Positions 1 to 12,300 of a stretch of 64,000 bases of DNA are shown one piece after another. Position 1 is the stretch's first letter, and each line of letters starts with the position of its first letter. The notes below the pieces were generated by a model. That model was given only the letters and a program-made list of their open reading frames with translations. It had not been told where the DNA came from and searched no databases. The translations under genes and the position numbers were made by a program. Source of the DNA: Thamnaconus septentrionalis (lineage: Eukaryota; Chordata; Actinopteri; Tetraodontiformes; Monacanthidae); assembly GCA_009823395.1 (NCBI GenBank), contig CM020517.1, forward strand, positions 11,993,501 to 12,057,500, written 5' to 3'.

Positions 1-191
1 TTTGTTTGTTCCCAAAAGTCAAAAAGCTCGTCAGCAGGCACTCGACAGACTTCACCATGTGTGAAGTGAATGTGAAAGCAGCACAGGAACTTCCTGCACA
101 GTCATTTAGTGACTTAAATGGTTTCAAACAATGATACTTCTCCTTGCAGAGATCGTTGTGTGTTTGGCAACAAAAAAAAAAACACCCTCAC

Positions 192-309
192 CTTTCATAC
201 AGCTCTCTATCCTGTGGATGAGCTGGTAGGACTTGCAGCGGTCGAGCAGAGTTCGGATGGCGGGGAGGGGGTCCAGGACGATGGTCTCAGGATGGGCATC
301 AATGTAGTC
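192..309 (-). CDS. itpk1: itpk1 coding exon 4
   Basis: This 118-bp exon encodes residues 83-121 (DYIDAHPETIVLDPLPAIR, then TLLDR and a less conserved tail). The acceptor is TTATCAG and the donor is AAAG/GTGAGG. It ends one base into a codon, so the next exon must lie left of position 1. Arg106 of the nucleotide site lies here. Confidence 0.94.
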
Positions 310-3300
310 CTGATAATTTTTTTTAAAAAGGAAGAAAAAAAACACGTTATCTATCCGGTGTGAAGAAACCTCGCCAACTGTTTGAATTACACAGATGAGT
401 CACAAGGTCCCAAGCCCTCCCCTCCCAAGGCCACCTTAATGGATACAACACTGATCACAGATGTCAGAGTTTAGCTCAAGCCCCCCCCCCTCAGGAATAT
501 TTATCCTAGGTAACAGCTACACATCCTGTCATTACGTTTAGAATTCAGCTAAGGTTGTTGAGTCCGCTTTGCTGGGAACCTCTTCAATCCTCCTCGAAGG
601 AGCTCGTGTGCACCGGCCGCGACGCAGGACACGCCAGAGGTGTCTTAACGGATTAAAAGAACGATAAACAAACTCAAGTGGGCAACCAATTTCAGGGTCA
701 ACGGCATTATTCACTCTGTGCACGTGAGCCCGATGGAGCTGGCGATGCGATGCCTGCCAGCGGTTGTGTGCTCGTTACGTCACCGCATCGCTGCAGCGGC
801 TGCAGACAGCGAGGTCAGCGTGTGATTTGCTATTTTACATAACCGGACTCCCCTTCTTCCCCGAGAGCCTTTTGCTCCGGCTCGCTGTCCCCGCGTCACC
901 TCCTCCTCCTCTCCGCTCTCCACGTACCCGGCTCGGCTTGGCTCGGCTCCTTCCCTTACGAACTATTTTTCACAGACTCACAAACGCTGTCAGGTGGAGC
1001 TGGCTGGCCTGCGCTCTGCATAAACAGGCATGCCTGTTTACATTAAGGTACTCTGAAAAGCACCGCATGCATCTACGAAATCCAAACGCTTGTGGCACTG
1101 TTCGGCATTGGCCAAACACAGAGAACCAATAAATATGCCTTTCCTGAATATGTTCTTTTTATATGGCATTGTGATGCATATGGAGCATGTGCCAGAAACA
1201 CATTTTCCTTGACAAGAGGAAACCAATGTGCAGGGTTTTCTGGGATTTTAGCGGCAATGCTCACAATGACTGGCTGAGCACTTATGTAATTCAAACACAC
1301 TGCCGCCAAAAAAATAAATCCAAATTAATCTCCTGGAGTTGAGAGGAATTTTTGCGCCGATAAGGGCTTTCACTCGGGGCTGTCTGACTCGCTTTATAAA
1401 GCGCATTTCAATAGACACAGGAGCAGGTGCCAAGGTAGGAGAAGCATGGCTAGCAGGTGGTTAAGTGTGTCAGTGCAGCTCTGCAGGCATAGCTACAGGA
1501 AAAGGAAAAAGAAAAAAAGGCTCTCGCTCCAGTGTCAGGCAATAAGGTCACAATTAATTCTAGCTGGGAGTCCAAAGCTAATTATGCTTATAGTGAAAAA
1601 TCCAAATAAATACACACTAAAACCAAGATAACATATTCAAGAATGTCAAATTATTGCATATTTGCAGGATATTATCAGTGATGTCAGCTAATAAAGCAGA
1701 CAAGCAGTTTTAGAGGCAAGTAACTGACCCTGGAAATTTGATGCTGTCAGCACAATGTTCTCAGCCTAATGTGCCTGATTGAAAAGTTGGCAACTGCTTG
1801 ATGCAACCTGACCCGTCTCAGCATAACGTTGATTACAAATGCAATCGTTGACCCCTAGGAATGGGAAGTGGGAAAAAAAACTTGCACGTATATTTCCATT
1901 TTCAATTTTCTCTTTCTGTGTGAAAAACTAGAGTCCACAAAGTTATGTTATGCTTGCGTAACGATGGCGAATCTTGGACGGTGTTATTTTGAAGCGCTTT
2001 CCATTGGTGCTGCATTTCATTAAAAGAGAAAATGAAGGCTCAGGGCATGTGTATAGATTCCGAAAAACCCATAGCACGCCATAAAAGTCTGAATCTGTTC
2101 ATGCCAACGGTTAATATTAACCAAGTGCTGCTGTTAAGCGGGCGCCCTGTTTTCTCTTCTAAAGCAGCGCTGAGCAACATGCTGACAGGTCTGCGTGGCG
2201 CCGATTAAGATTGCAGCCCGTCTGAGTCACGCATGCTGGACAGGGAGGGAGGAATAGAATGGGGAGAGACAGACAAATAGTGATGTGGGCAATAAATTCA
2301 TTCAGCAATATATTTTCCAGCAAGAGTAGGCGTCTCTGTCCTGTCTGTGAACTCCCCGGAAATAAAATCCATCCTTTATGTTGTTTACTTGCCCCACTTA
2401 ACAGAAATAATAATCTATTTTTCTTTTTTAACCCTGGCCAGAGGTGATTATTTTTTATTACAGGTGAATCCTCGACAGAAGCGGCAGAAAACAACAGGGC
2501 GTACCTGGACTCTTTGCACCAGCAGCATAGCCTGCGAGTCATTCTGGTCCGCTTCCAGGATGAGGTCGGTCAGCTTGTGGATGATGACATCGAGTGGACC
2601 CTGCTCCTCCAGAGGCTGGCTGAGGTCCAGCTGGAGAGAGAGGACAGCCATGGGTCAAGAAGCATGTCCCAAAACAGAAAGGCACCCAGACAATCATTTA
2701 TTGCCATCTTGTGATGGTTTACTTGGGAAATATTATTATGTAATCGCAGCTGCAGAGAATTGGCTTTTGTCACTTGCACTGCAGAGTGCAGGAGGACATG
2801 AACAAAATCAAAGAGACAGCTGCTCAATACAAAGATGTTGACAATAAGATGAAAAGACTTGACATGATACGTGGTACAAACATTAAATACACACAGCTTT
2901 TTTTTCTTTTAATTTAGTAAACCTTAACATTTTGCATTTAAAATTCAAGCCAATAGAGGCAAATCAGAAACTGTGTAAATGTTGATCTTAAACGCTAATC
3001 ATAAGCTAATTAGCTTCTTTTCACTACCTGCTTCCCTCATAATTATGGTCCAACCCATAATTACAACATTTTAAACAAGCCCTTTGACTGCATAACATAA
3101 AAGCAAGATTCGTAAGTAACAGCCCTAAAGTCATAGTCATCATGACTCTGTGGTTAACCTCTGTGGTTGATGTTGGGAAAGCAAATGGCATCGTTGGCAT
3201 GAAAACATCTACAGCAAAAAAACAAAACAGAACTGCCAAATAGGGGAACATATAGTAGTACGTGCAGAAGATTTGTTGTATTTTCAGGACTGCTCATTCT

Positions 3301-6300
3301 TGATGATGTCTAACGAGAATCTCTTAATCAAATCTCATAGATCTTCTCTTAGAAACAATGATTTTCAGTTCTGCTTTTTTCGTGACCCAACCCAATCAGG
3401 GAGAAATATTAATATCCTCAGGCTTCTCCTATTTATAACTGTATCTTTGGTGCAACAAATATATATATATATATATTTTTAAATCACACGAAGAATTTAT
3501 TTACAGAGTCGTATCTTCCCGACTACAAGTCAAGAGCTGTCTCGTCTATTGGCAGGACGCCCCGCCTTGCCCCACATACTTTGCGAACCTCTGGTATAAA
3601 ACAAAATAATTAGTGTTTCTTTTGAAGTTGACAAGCGGTGAGAGATTTGCCCTGGACAAGCGGTTCGTAAATTGTCTTAGCAGTTGCTACAGCCATGACG
3701 TGATTCATAGCTGTTCCACCTGGGGCTTTGTGCAGGTCGAAGCGGTCGGACTGAGCGATCTTACAAAAGATATGGCGTAGATGTGAGGCTCTGCCTTGGC
3801 GAGTCTGCTTTTACGAAAGCTCCATTAACAGTCACTATGTTTACATGACACTCGAGAAAACTGAATAATTGCTTTAGTCTGACTATGACTGGACAACTGA
3901 AGTGCATGTAAATGCGTTAGTCCGACTGTAATCTGAATTGGAGAACTCCGATTGCAATTGGAGAACTCTAAGACACCCAGATAATGCGATTGGAATTCAA
4001 ATTTCTCCTTTATGTACACACCTTAGTCGGAGTTTAACTGGACAATGTAGGTGCGCATGTATACTTGGACAAGGAGAGAAGCCGTTTAGACGATAAAACC
4101 AAATGTTGAGCATAGCTCGATTAAGCTGTGTATGTAAACGTAGTCAGTGACGGTGAGGCATGACTCAATCGTGGTTGACGGGGCCTATCTTGTAGCGAGA
4201 CAGAGTTGCATAATGCTGCCATACACTAATTGAACAGTGAATCAGCAAATGGGATGCACAAAAAAGGGACCGGGGCTGACAAAAGACAATTCAGCTGCAC
4301 CTGTGCAAACAAGACCAGAGGTGAGCAGGAACGACTGGAACTCTTGATAACCCCACCACCTCCTCCCCGCCCCCACCTGAGGGTGAGCATGCCCGCTGTA
4401 ATGCTGCGGAAATCAATGCGAGAACTGTAAAGCAGGCTTTCAGTTGGCTTAGGGTTCGGCCACAGTCAAAGCTAACATTTGCGGGGTTAATGATTGCGAG
4501 AGGCGTGTTGGATAGATGACTAATTACGGCAACCTTGGTCCCGGCTGTCCAAGGAGTGGTAGGCCTGCGGAACATCCAGCCACGCAGGCACGCTGGGCGC
4601 GTTGAGATGGACGTGCAACACTATGTCCACAGAGCTCTGTTCATTGTTCACTGTTCCCGTACCATTGCCAGTAAGAAACATTGTCATCGAGCGGCGGCGT
4701 ACAACGTATCGCGCGTTGCGTAACGTTTACACAGCGTGACGACGTGCAAAGACATGCCAACCGCGCTCACATTATGCAACACCGGTGCGGCGAGTCTCAT
4801 CTCTGCCAACCTGAACGATGTTGGGTGTCGTTTTGCTGTGCACTCTGTTCGCACTGGCCTGTAGCAACATGTTGGTCGGCTTGCGAGCGACATACCAGCA
4901 TGAGCACCGACAACCGATACGGGGAAGCAACAATGTCTCGCACCTCGTCGCAGGTAACTGAGAGTCACAAGCGAAAGTTTGTGATTCTACTGACGGTAGA
5001 ATCACAGTCGGTAGAATCATTTGTGTGCATTAGTGTGAAAAGTAAGAAACATTTTAAATAAAGCAGCTCTGGTTATCGACTGACAGAATGAGGAGGAAGT
5101 TCTCATCATTCAAGTCAGAACCACGTGGGTTGTTTTGGAGTTTGGTGCATCTTTTTAAATAGCACTATTGTGCGTAGTGCTTAACTATGGAGATACGACC
5201 ATGCAATATCTGCAACAGTCACGGCTACGTGCAGAATATTGGACGTGCAAGGAGTAAGGACGGGCAGTAGGCAAAGCAATGCGAATATGAGAATTTTTCA
5301 TAGGCAAATTTTTCCTGCACACAGCTAGCATGAGGCGAATATGCGTATAAAATTTGTGAAGCAAATAAAGCTTTTTTTCACACTGAAGGAGAAACAATGG
5401 AGCCGACTACATCTAGCCACTACACTAGCAATTTGCCTTTTTGCCTCTACAAAATTCAACACAACAATGAAAAAATAACTCCTGCATTTTCGCTCTGTGG
5501 AAATTTGCTGCTGGTGTGGAAGGTTGCATTGACTTCAAGGGGTTTTTAAAAAAAAAAGCGAATTATTCGCTTTGCAAATTCACTCCCGGTGTGTAAGGAC
5601 CTTTAGATCGGGCTGGAAATGGCCACTCTTTGAAGTGTCTGGCTTGCGCTGTCAGCGGGACGGAGGTCAGCATGGAGTGGAATGTGTCTTGTTTTGCACC
5701 GAGGCTTGGATTTACGCCTCTTGCTTTGCATGAAAAACCATCACCAGCCTGGCCCCCTCCACAAAAACAGGACTCTTCATTGGGGGTCGTCGCCCAATGG
5801 GAAAGACACGTCGCTGGAGTTGAGGCTCTCCTCTTTCTGTGCAAAAACACAGTGACCCCACTGGAGAGTTCACCCAGCAGTGAAAGTCACTGATGAGCTA
5901 AAATAATGCTAAAAGCAGACGTGTGGGCTGACGTCTTTGCAGGTCCCCGTGGGACCGAGTGCTAGCTCAGGGCCATCCTGGTGACGGACAGCATCAAAAA
6001 CACGCCAGGCTCTGGAGGGGAGAGGCTGGGTCAGGGGCACAGGGCTAGGATATTTTCAGCTTTGATGAATTTTCACCGAGGGTCTAGGCCGTACCCTGGG
6101 GAGTTGTAGGAGCGGTGATTTAGAAAAATAACATGGACCGAATTTCCACACGGGGCACCGGTCTTGGACACAGTTATGCCCAAACACAACACAGCAGATG
6201 GTTCTCTGTGTGCCTGGTGAGGTTTCACCAGAGCGCTGCTTCATCCTTTAGAAGTCTCTAGCTGCATTTCCATTACAATTTTTTGCAAAATAAAAGCGAT

Positions 6301-9300
6301 ATTTCTAAAATTTCGACAAAGGACAATTGTGATTTCCAGGTGTTTCCATTGAATGGTGTGAAGTGCATAAACCGTAATTGTCATAAAATCTTATCCCGCA
6401 AGAGATTTCCATTACCAGTAACTTATTGCGATATTTAGGTCTTGTGCAATTCTAGGAGTAATGGAAACCGGCTTCTTTCTAGTCGATTTAAAGTCACATG
6501 TCTTTTGTTGCCAGACCAGTCCAGTGAGCGGAATGCAGACAGACGTACTGAATGATTTATCAGTTGGCACGAAAGAGAAAGGTTTAGCCATTGGTCACAC
6601 CTCGCGGGAAGCACAAGACTCAACATGTGAACATGAGAGGGGATCAACATGACAGTTCTGCATCTAAATCCAAAGACCGTTTCGCTCAGTTGGACTCATT
6701 AGGCTAATGGCTGTCTCGGCGCTGCAAGCAGCCCGTGAGGCAACTGCCCTTTTTTCCCCTTTGGTCTACAGTGTCCGTCACTGAAAACTGATTGTGACAA
6801 ATGTGATGCTGCAAGCAGCGTGGAAATATGTATTGAGGGTTTTCTAGCTAGAATCACAAGTTATGGAGAAGGAAATGAGACCAAGAGGTCATTGTATTCT
6901 CTCTGCCAATTGAATTGTAGAGCGGCTGAGGGATTAAAGTGTTATTGTCATGTTGTAAACTTCATCGAGCATAAACAGGGAAATCCTGCCTCTCTACACC
7001 GTGAACATTAGATTTACAAAACAATAATCCTTCTCACAGAACAGAATTAAGACATGACGAAACACAAATTGGCTACATGACAACCAACCATTTGAACCAT
7101 GACAGTTGACCAATGAAGGTCTACATATCTTAAAAAAATAAAATAAAAAAGCTGTGCCCTGTAAAATTGCATTTGACAGGCAGATTACGGCTGCATATAA
7201 AACGTGACTCAAGAATACAAATATTTGAACTTGAGGAAATTTAATGACAAAGATACTTAGCCCTTTACAGAGACTTTGCAACAGACACTCAGGCCAGTGT
7301 AACTCCAAACAGGTACTTTATATTATCTGAGCAACCTCATCGAAAATGTCCATTTGCTGTAATAGGTTCCCTCTGAATATAGATTCACTCAAGGCCAAGG
7401 TCTAGCAAGCCCATCTTATTAGCTCTATGACCCGGACTGGGTAATAGGATCAGTATTGATAGGCTGGCACAAAATGCAGAGGTAGAGATAAAGGTTATAA
7501 AAATGATGAAAAAAAGAAAGCAAGTGCTGTTATAAGTTTTTCAAAGAAGCGCTACAGCAAAAGGGCTTCCTGAGGCTGAAGGACCAAAAAAGATCTAATG
7601 CTTTATTTCAAGTCTGTCAGTCTAAATGGGTAAAAATGTTGCCTTTTTCCCACACCCAAATTGGAAATATAAAATAAAATTCCCCAGGGACTCCAGATTT
7701 AGTGGAGCAGAGTTCGCACGGTGTGATGTCATGACTAGTGCAAACCCTCAGGAGGACGAGACATCTGGCAACTGACTTAAAAATTGCAAGGAATATTTTA
7801 CAATATGGAAAAAATACATTGCAACCGTTTCCTCAACGCTGTCGTTTCATTTCAGCTGGTCAAAAAAAGAAAATGTGTTGTAATGTATAATAGTGAGAAT
7901 GAATAATAACCCATCATTTCTGAACTGAACTGTTCTGCCCTCAAATGAGTTGTTTTGACAAAACAATTCGTGAAAGAACGAGCAACAACGTTGTAAACAC
8001 CATGCAGCACTATTTTTAGAAGAAACCGCGGATTATATCATGTTTGACTTATACAGATCTTATCTGCTTGACTGCTGAGACAAGAATGGTTGATTTAATC
8101 AACTTCCGTAAATAAATATGCAGCTTTGCTTCATACCAGCCACTTGGAGAATGTTAAACTGCGAGAGAAGCAAATCCAACAGCAAACCTCCCACACACCT
8201 GTATTGTGTATGTTACACTATAAACAGCCTGAGAGTTCCTTCACTCACTTGTGCAAAAAAGGGACAGCTTTTTACATAGGCTTCAATTTGGAGGCCGACA
8301 CTCAACAATCGCTCACATTATCTGTACTTGCAACCAGGCTGTAATAGTGCTGGCACTGACTGACATTGAATGGTGAATCTCAGGAAGCAGACACCAAGGC
8401 CAAACCTTTATCATAACTTGACCTTTGTCAAGTTAATATAAAGCTAAAGAGCGCAAAAATGCGCGAGATAAAAACGGGCTTCCCCTGAAAAGAGAGGAAC
8501 AGGGAAGTCGAGAGCAGAGACGGCCGTCCCTGGGTGTCCTGAGTGGAGGGTCTGTGAGGATCTCTGTCTCCCAGGGAGGGCTGAATGCACAGTGGGGGAA
8601 AAAAAAGCCCTGCTTACTTTGGGACTATTCCCAGGACAAGGCTCTTTGTGTGTGTGCTGATATCGTCAGCAAAGTGAGAGGGAAAAAAATAACCTTTAAG
8701 TGAGAGGAACAAAAAGAACCTCCCAAGAAGACAAGAGACAGGACTTTTTTTTTTTCCTCTAAAAGAAGAAGGAAAAGAAAAAAACTGAGCGATTTCGTCC
8801 TCAATCTGAGAAAGCACTTTCACTGACAGGAACCTTTCAGCACTGGGCTCTTTGGACTAAGAAACGATTGTTGGAAGTCTTCTTTACAGGTTGATTTTAA
8901 CTGATTGAATGTAGTGCGCTGAACTATCCACGACAGCATTACGACTCATTTCCAAGGGGCCTCAGTTATGCTGAACGTTCAGTCATTGTAACTGAGCGGT
9001 CGTCACCGAGTGCATGTAACAGCTGCATATCCTACTTTTTTTTTTTTTTTGGGAACATCCGCATCACACACAACAAAATATGTGCAATGCTAGTTGTTGG
9101 AACAGTACATTTGTGTTTATTTACTTTATATTAGATACAAACCATCCTCTATTAACACCAATATCAAAGTGATCAAGTGCCTGTTTCAAACAGATTGTCC
9201 TGATGACAGACACCATTCAGAGAGTTGAGGCAGCATTTTGCAGCAATTAAGCAGCAGAAAGGTTCCCACTCTGACATGTACAACAGGGAAAGACAGGGAC

Positions 9301-12300
9301 TGCATCCTGCAAACGTGGCGACTTCTTTTTTTGTCCAGGTGGTCCCTGTCATTGCCGTTGAAAGAACGCTATGTGTTACACTCATAGCAAGAGTTGAGCA
9401 CTCTGCCATCCATTACAATTAAAATTCTCTTGTGATTTGTGTAAAAGAGGATAAGGAAATAAACAGGCAAACGGACAGAAGACCGTTTCTTTTATTGTCA
9501 GTTAATGGATCCTTGTTAAAGTGTCTGCATGTGACATCACGTTCACCAACAGATGACTTTGTACTTCACTTCTACTCCACACTACAACAAACTGGCTCCT
9601 TGGAAGTCCTCGGCAGCCTGTGGAGCAGCGAGTGGCTGGACCTCCACTGAGCAGAGGAGCGCGGAACAAGACCGTGGCAGTTTTGAGGTTAATGCCAAGT
9701 GATGAAGTCAGTGCATTATGCTGCGGGGATGCCCCGCCATGTATTGTTTTGTTTTGTTTTCCTGCACGTTACAGTTTGGGCTACCAAATTGGTATTTTTG
9801 CATTGTCGTTAGTCATGAGATGTGAGCTGTCTTCTACCATTTGTTGCATACTGACACAATGCCAATAGGGAGAGGAGGGCAACCCTCATGAAGGAAAAAT
9901 TCTCCCGCAGTAACGTGAAGGTACAGGCAGGGGGAACAACACAAACAGAAGGCATGAGACTGTCATTTTTTCCCCTGCCACAACATTACTTGGTCTGTAC
10001 AAGAATAAAATAGTAAAAATGTGTCTTTGTGCAAATGTCTTGATGACACATCGGCGTAAATCAGGTCGGTTCGCTTGTGCTTAAGAACAATCCCATTAGA
10101 TTCACCAGGGGGCCATTTTTAAGCTGTAACCACACAAAATATGTGAACTCACCTGAACAACTTCTATCCCCCTTTTCCTGAAAAAAAGAAGAAAAACGAG
10201 ACGTGAGTCACTGAAATAATAACAAATCCTTCATCTGTTGGTCGCATTAGCATTGTTGGAAGCAAAGTATACAACATGACATCAAGTCTACGGCAACCAG
10301 TTCACTACATGAATAGATTTCTGGGTAAAGGTGATGAGAGAATGTGACCAGCAGTGGTTGAGGGTTTCTGATGACACCTGATTCTCTTCTGCTGTAAAAC
10401 AGTTGTTAGGCAGCTGCGCGTGACGGTCATCAAGTGGTAAAACACGAAGACGGCCTTTCACAGAAATACAGCATCGCTCAAAGATATTTGAATTTTGCAC
10501 CAAATGGAAAGCTTCACCGCCGTGGCCAATCATGTAATACACAACAAGTTAAACACAGAGAACCTGAACGCACCTCTTCCCCCACCTCCTTTATCTACAA
10601 GAGAACACGCGGTCCGCAGTGTTTTCACAACTGACTATTGCATCAATGTGAGGCGACTCTTCTCCTTTTAAATGTCTTTAAGACTGTCAGAGGCACAGGG
10701 ATCCAAGGTTTAAAGACCCAGCATGTCTGTAATGTAGCATGTAATTGCATTTAGGGCTAACAAGGCGTTCTGACCCGTTTAACCTGCTCATTGTGCAAAT
10801 GTAAATACACCTTACTACTGAATAAAAACACAAACAGAATTTATTTCGGTGATGTTACATAATTAAAAACAAGCACATATATTTATACAATATTTTTGTG
10901 TTGCTACACCTTGGACCTTTAAATTTGTGCTGTGACCCTTCAGCCCTAAATGTTTTGCATGCCGGTCTAAACCGAAAAATCAACTCAAACGAAAAAAGTG
11001 CAGGGACACTTTTTTCCCCCTGGAGAAACAGGTTCACCTGGAGTCCTGCGTAAAGCCGACTGTGACCAAACTAGTTCAGTCGGTGTGACAATCAAAACAG
11101 GCTGTCCAGCCAACTGAACCAGGTCACAGGTCTATGGTGACAACAGACATGCAGCACATTCACTACTTAACAACACTGGGGACATTTAATACTGCAGTCG
11201 AGATATTTCAATGCGGTGTGAATGAGGACTCTGCTTCGGTCCCACCCACGTAATTCACGGGGACGATCTTCTCGCCTGTATTGGCAGGCAGTCAGAGGAT
11301 CCACCAGACAAGGTGGACAGGTACAGAACACGTGCAATCTGACCACAAAAAGAAGGGATGGGTAATAAAAAATATATTATATAACCCTGTATCATATATC
11401 TATAAACCACAATACTGACAATCCGATATTGTTGAGCAGCGTGACTGAAAGTGCATGGACTGCAGTGGAACAGGGCAAAAACTGACAGGGAGGGGAACTT
11501 AAGAGCCACATTACACACATTCTGGCGATTTTCCCTTCTTTCCCTTTACACAATCAAGCAAATGTTTGTGGAGGTAGACACTTTATAGATTACACTCAGA
11601 CAAACGGCCCCTTTCACAGAGACGAGCCACCTCTGAGCCACATCAGGAGGGCGACCAATAAGCTGCCTTTGTTGTTCACGCACACAGGCGTCTACGTTGT
11701 GCCTCTGATACCTCTAAAATTGGCTAATTGTCAGATCAACACGCACCCCGCGAGCTGCTTCGGTGGCGTCTACACAGGAAAAACGAGGCGCCTTGCAGCC
11801 GTCTGAAAAAGCCTGCATGAGAGGGGGTTTAAATAGGACGAACGTATGCCATGAATTGCATTATTGGGGTGGGGGTGGGGGGGCACTTAGCATGAAGTGT
11901 ATAAGGCTATAAATCTCATCAGACTTATCCCAGGGTGATGTGTCCTTGGACTATAAAAGGACGTAGTGCCAACATTTTCATGTGACGCTACCTTACATGC
12001 TGGCTCTGGAATATGTAGTAGGAAAACTGCAGCGCAAATGCAGATGATCCAAACACACAGCAGCGGGAATCTCTTTGGTGCAGCTGTAAATGACAGCCCA
12101 CACGGATGTGCTCATAGCTTGTCAGCTGCATGCAGCACGATAAGGGAGAGGACACCTCGTCATGTGCATCTCGAGTGTGAAAACGACACGTAAGAAATGT
12201 GTAAAACACTCGATTTCTCTTCAACGTTTGGCACCTGAAAAGTCAGAATCTGGACGTTTCAATCCGTGGAGGGAAGTTCAAAAGCCCAGACAGGGCTGAT

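Larger units (their letters stand above)
2631..10152. other. itpk1 intron (7.5 kb) rich in small repeats
   Basis: The largest itpk1 intron. It holds a (TA)n run at 3459-3476, inverted-repeat elements at 3834-4144 and 6261-6472, a CpG-rich block at about 4590-4960 and a possible degenerate element at about 5245-5605. From 6500 to 10150 nothing was recognised apart from homopolymer runs. Confidence 0.7.

Noticed and set aside
764..1132. 122-codon plus-strand open frame
   Set aside because: No family resemblance. It lies inside an itpk1 intron with no splice or start support.
10898..10930. CTTGGACCTTTAAAT, similar to the GGTCCAGTGTG element end
   Set aside because: Only about ten bases match and there is no opposite end.
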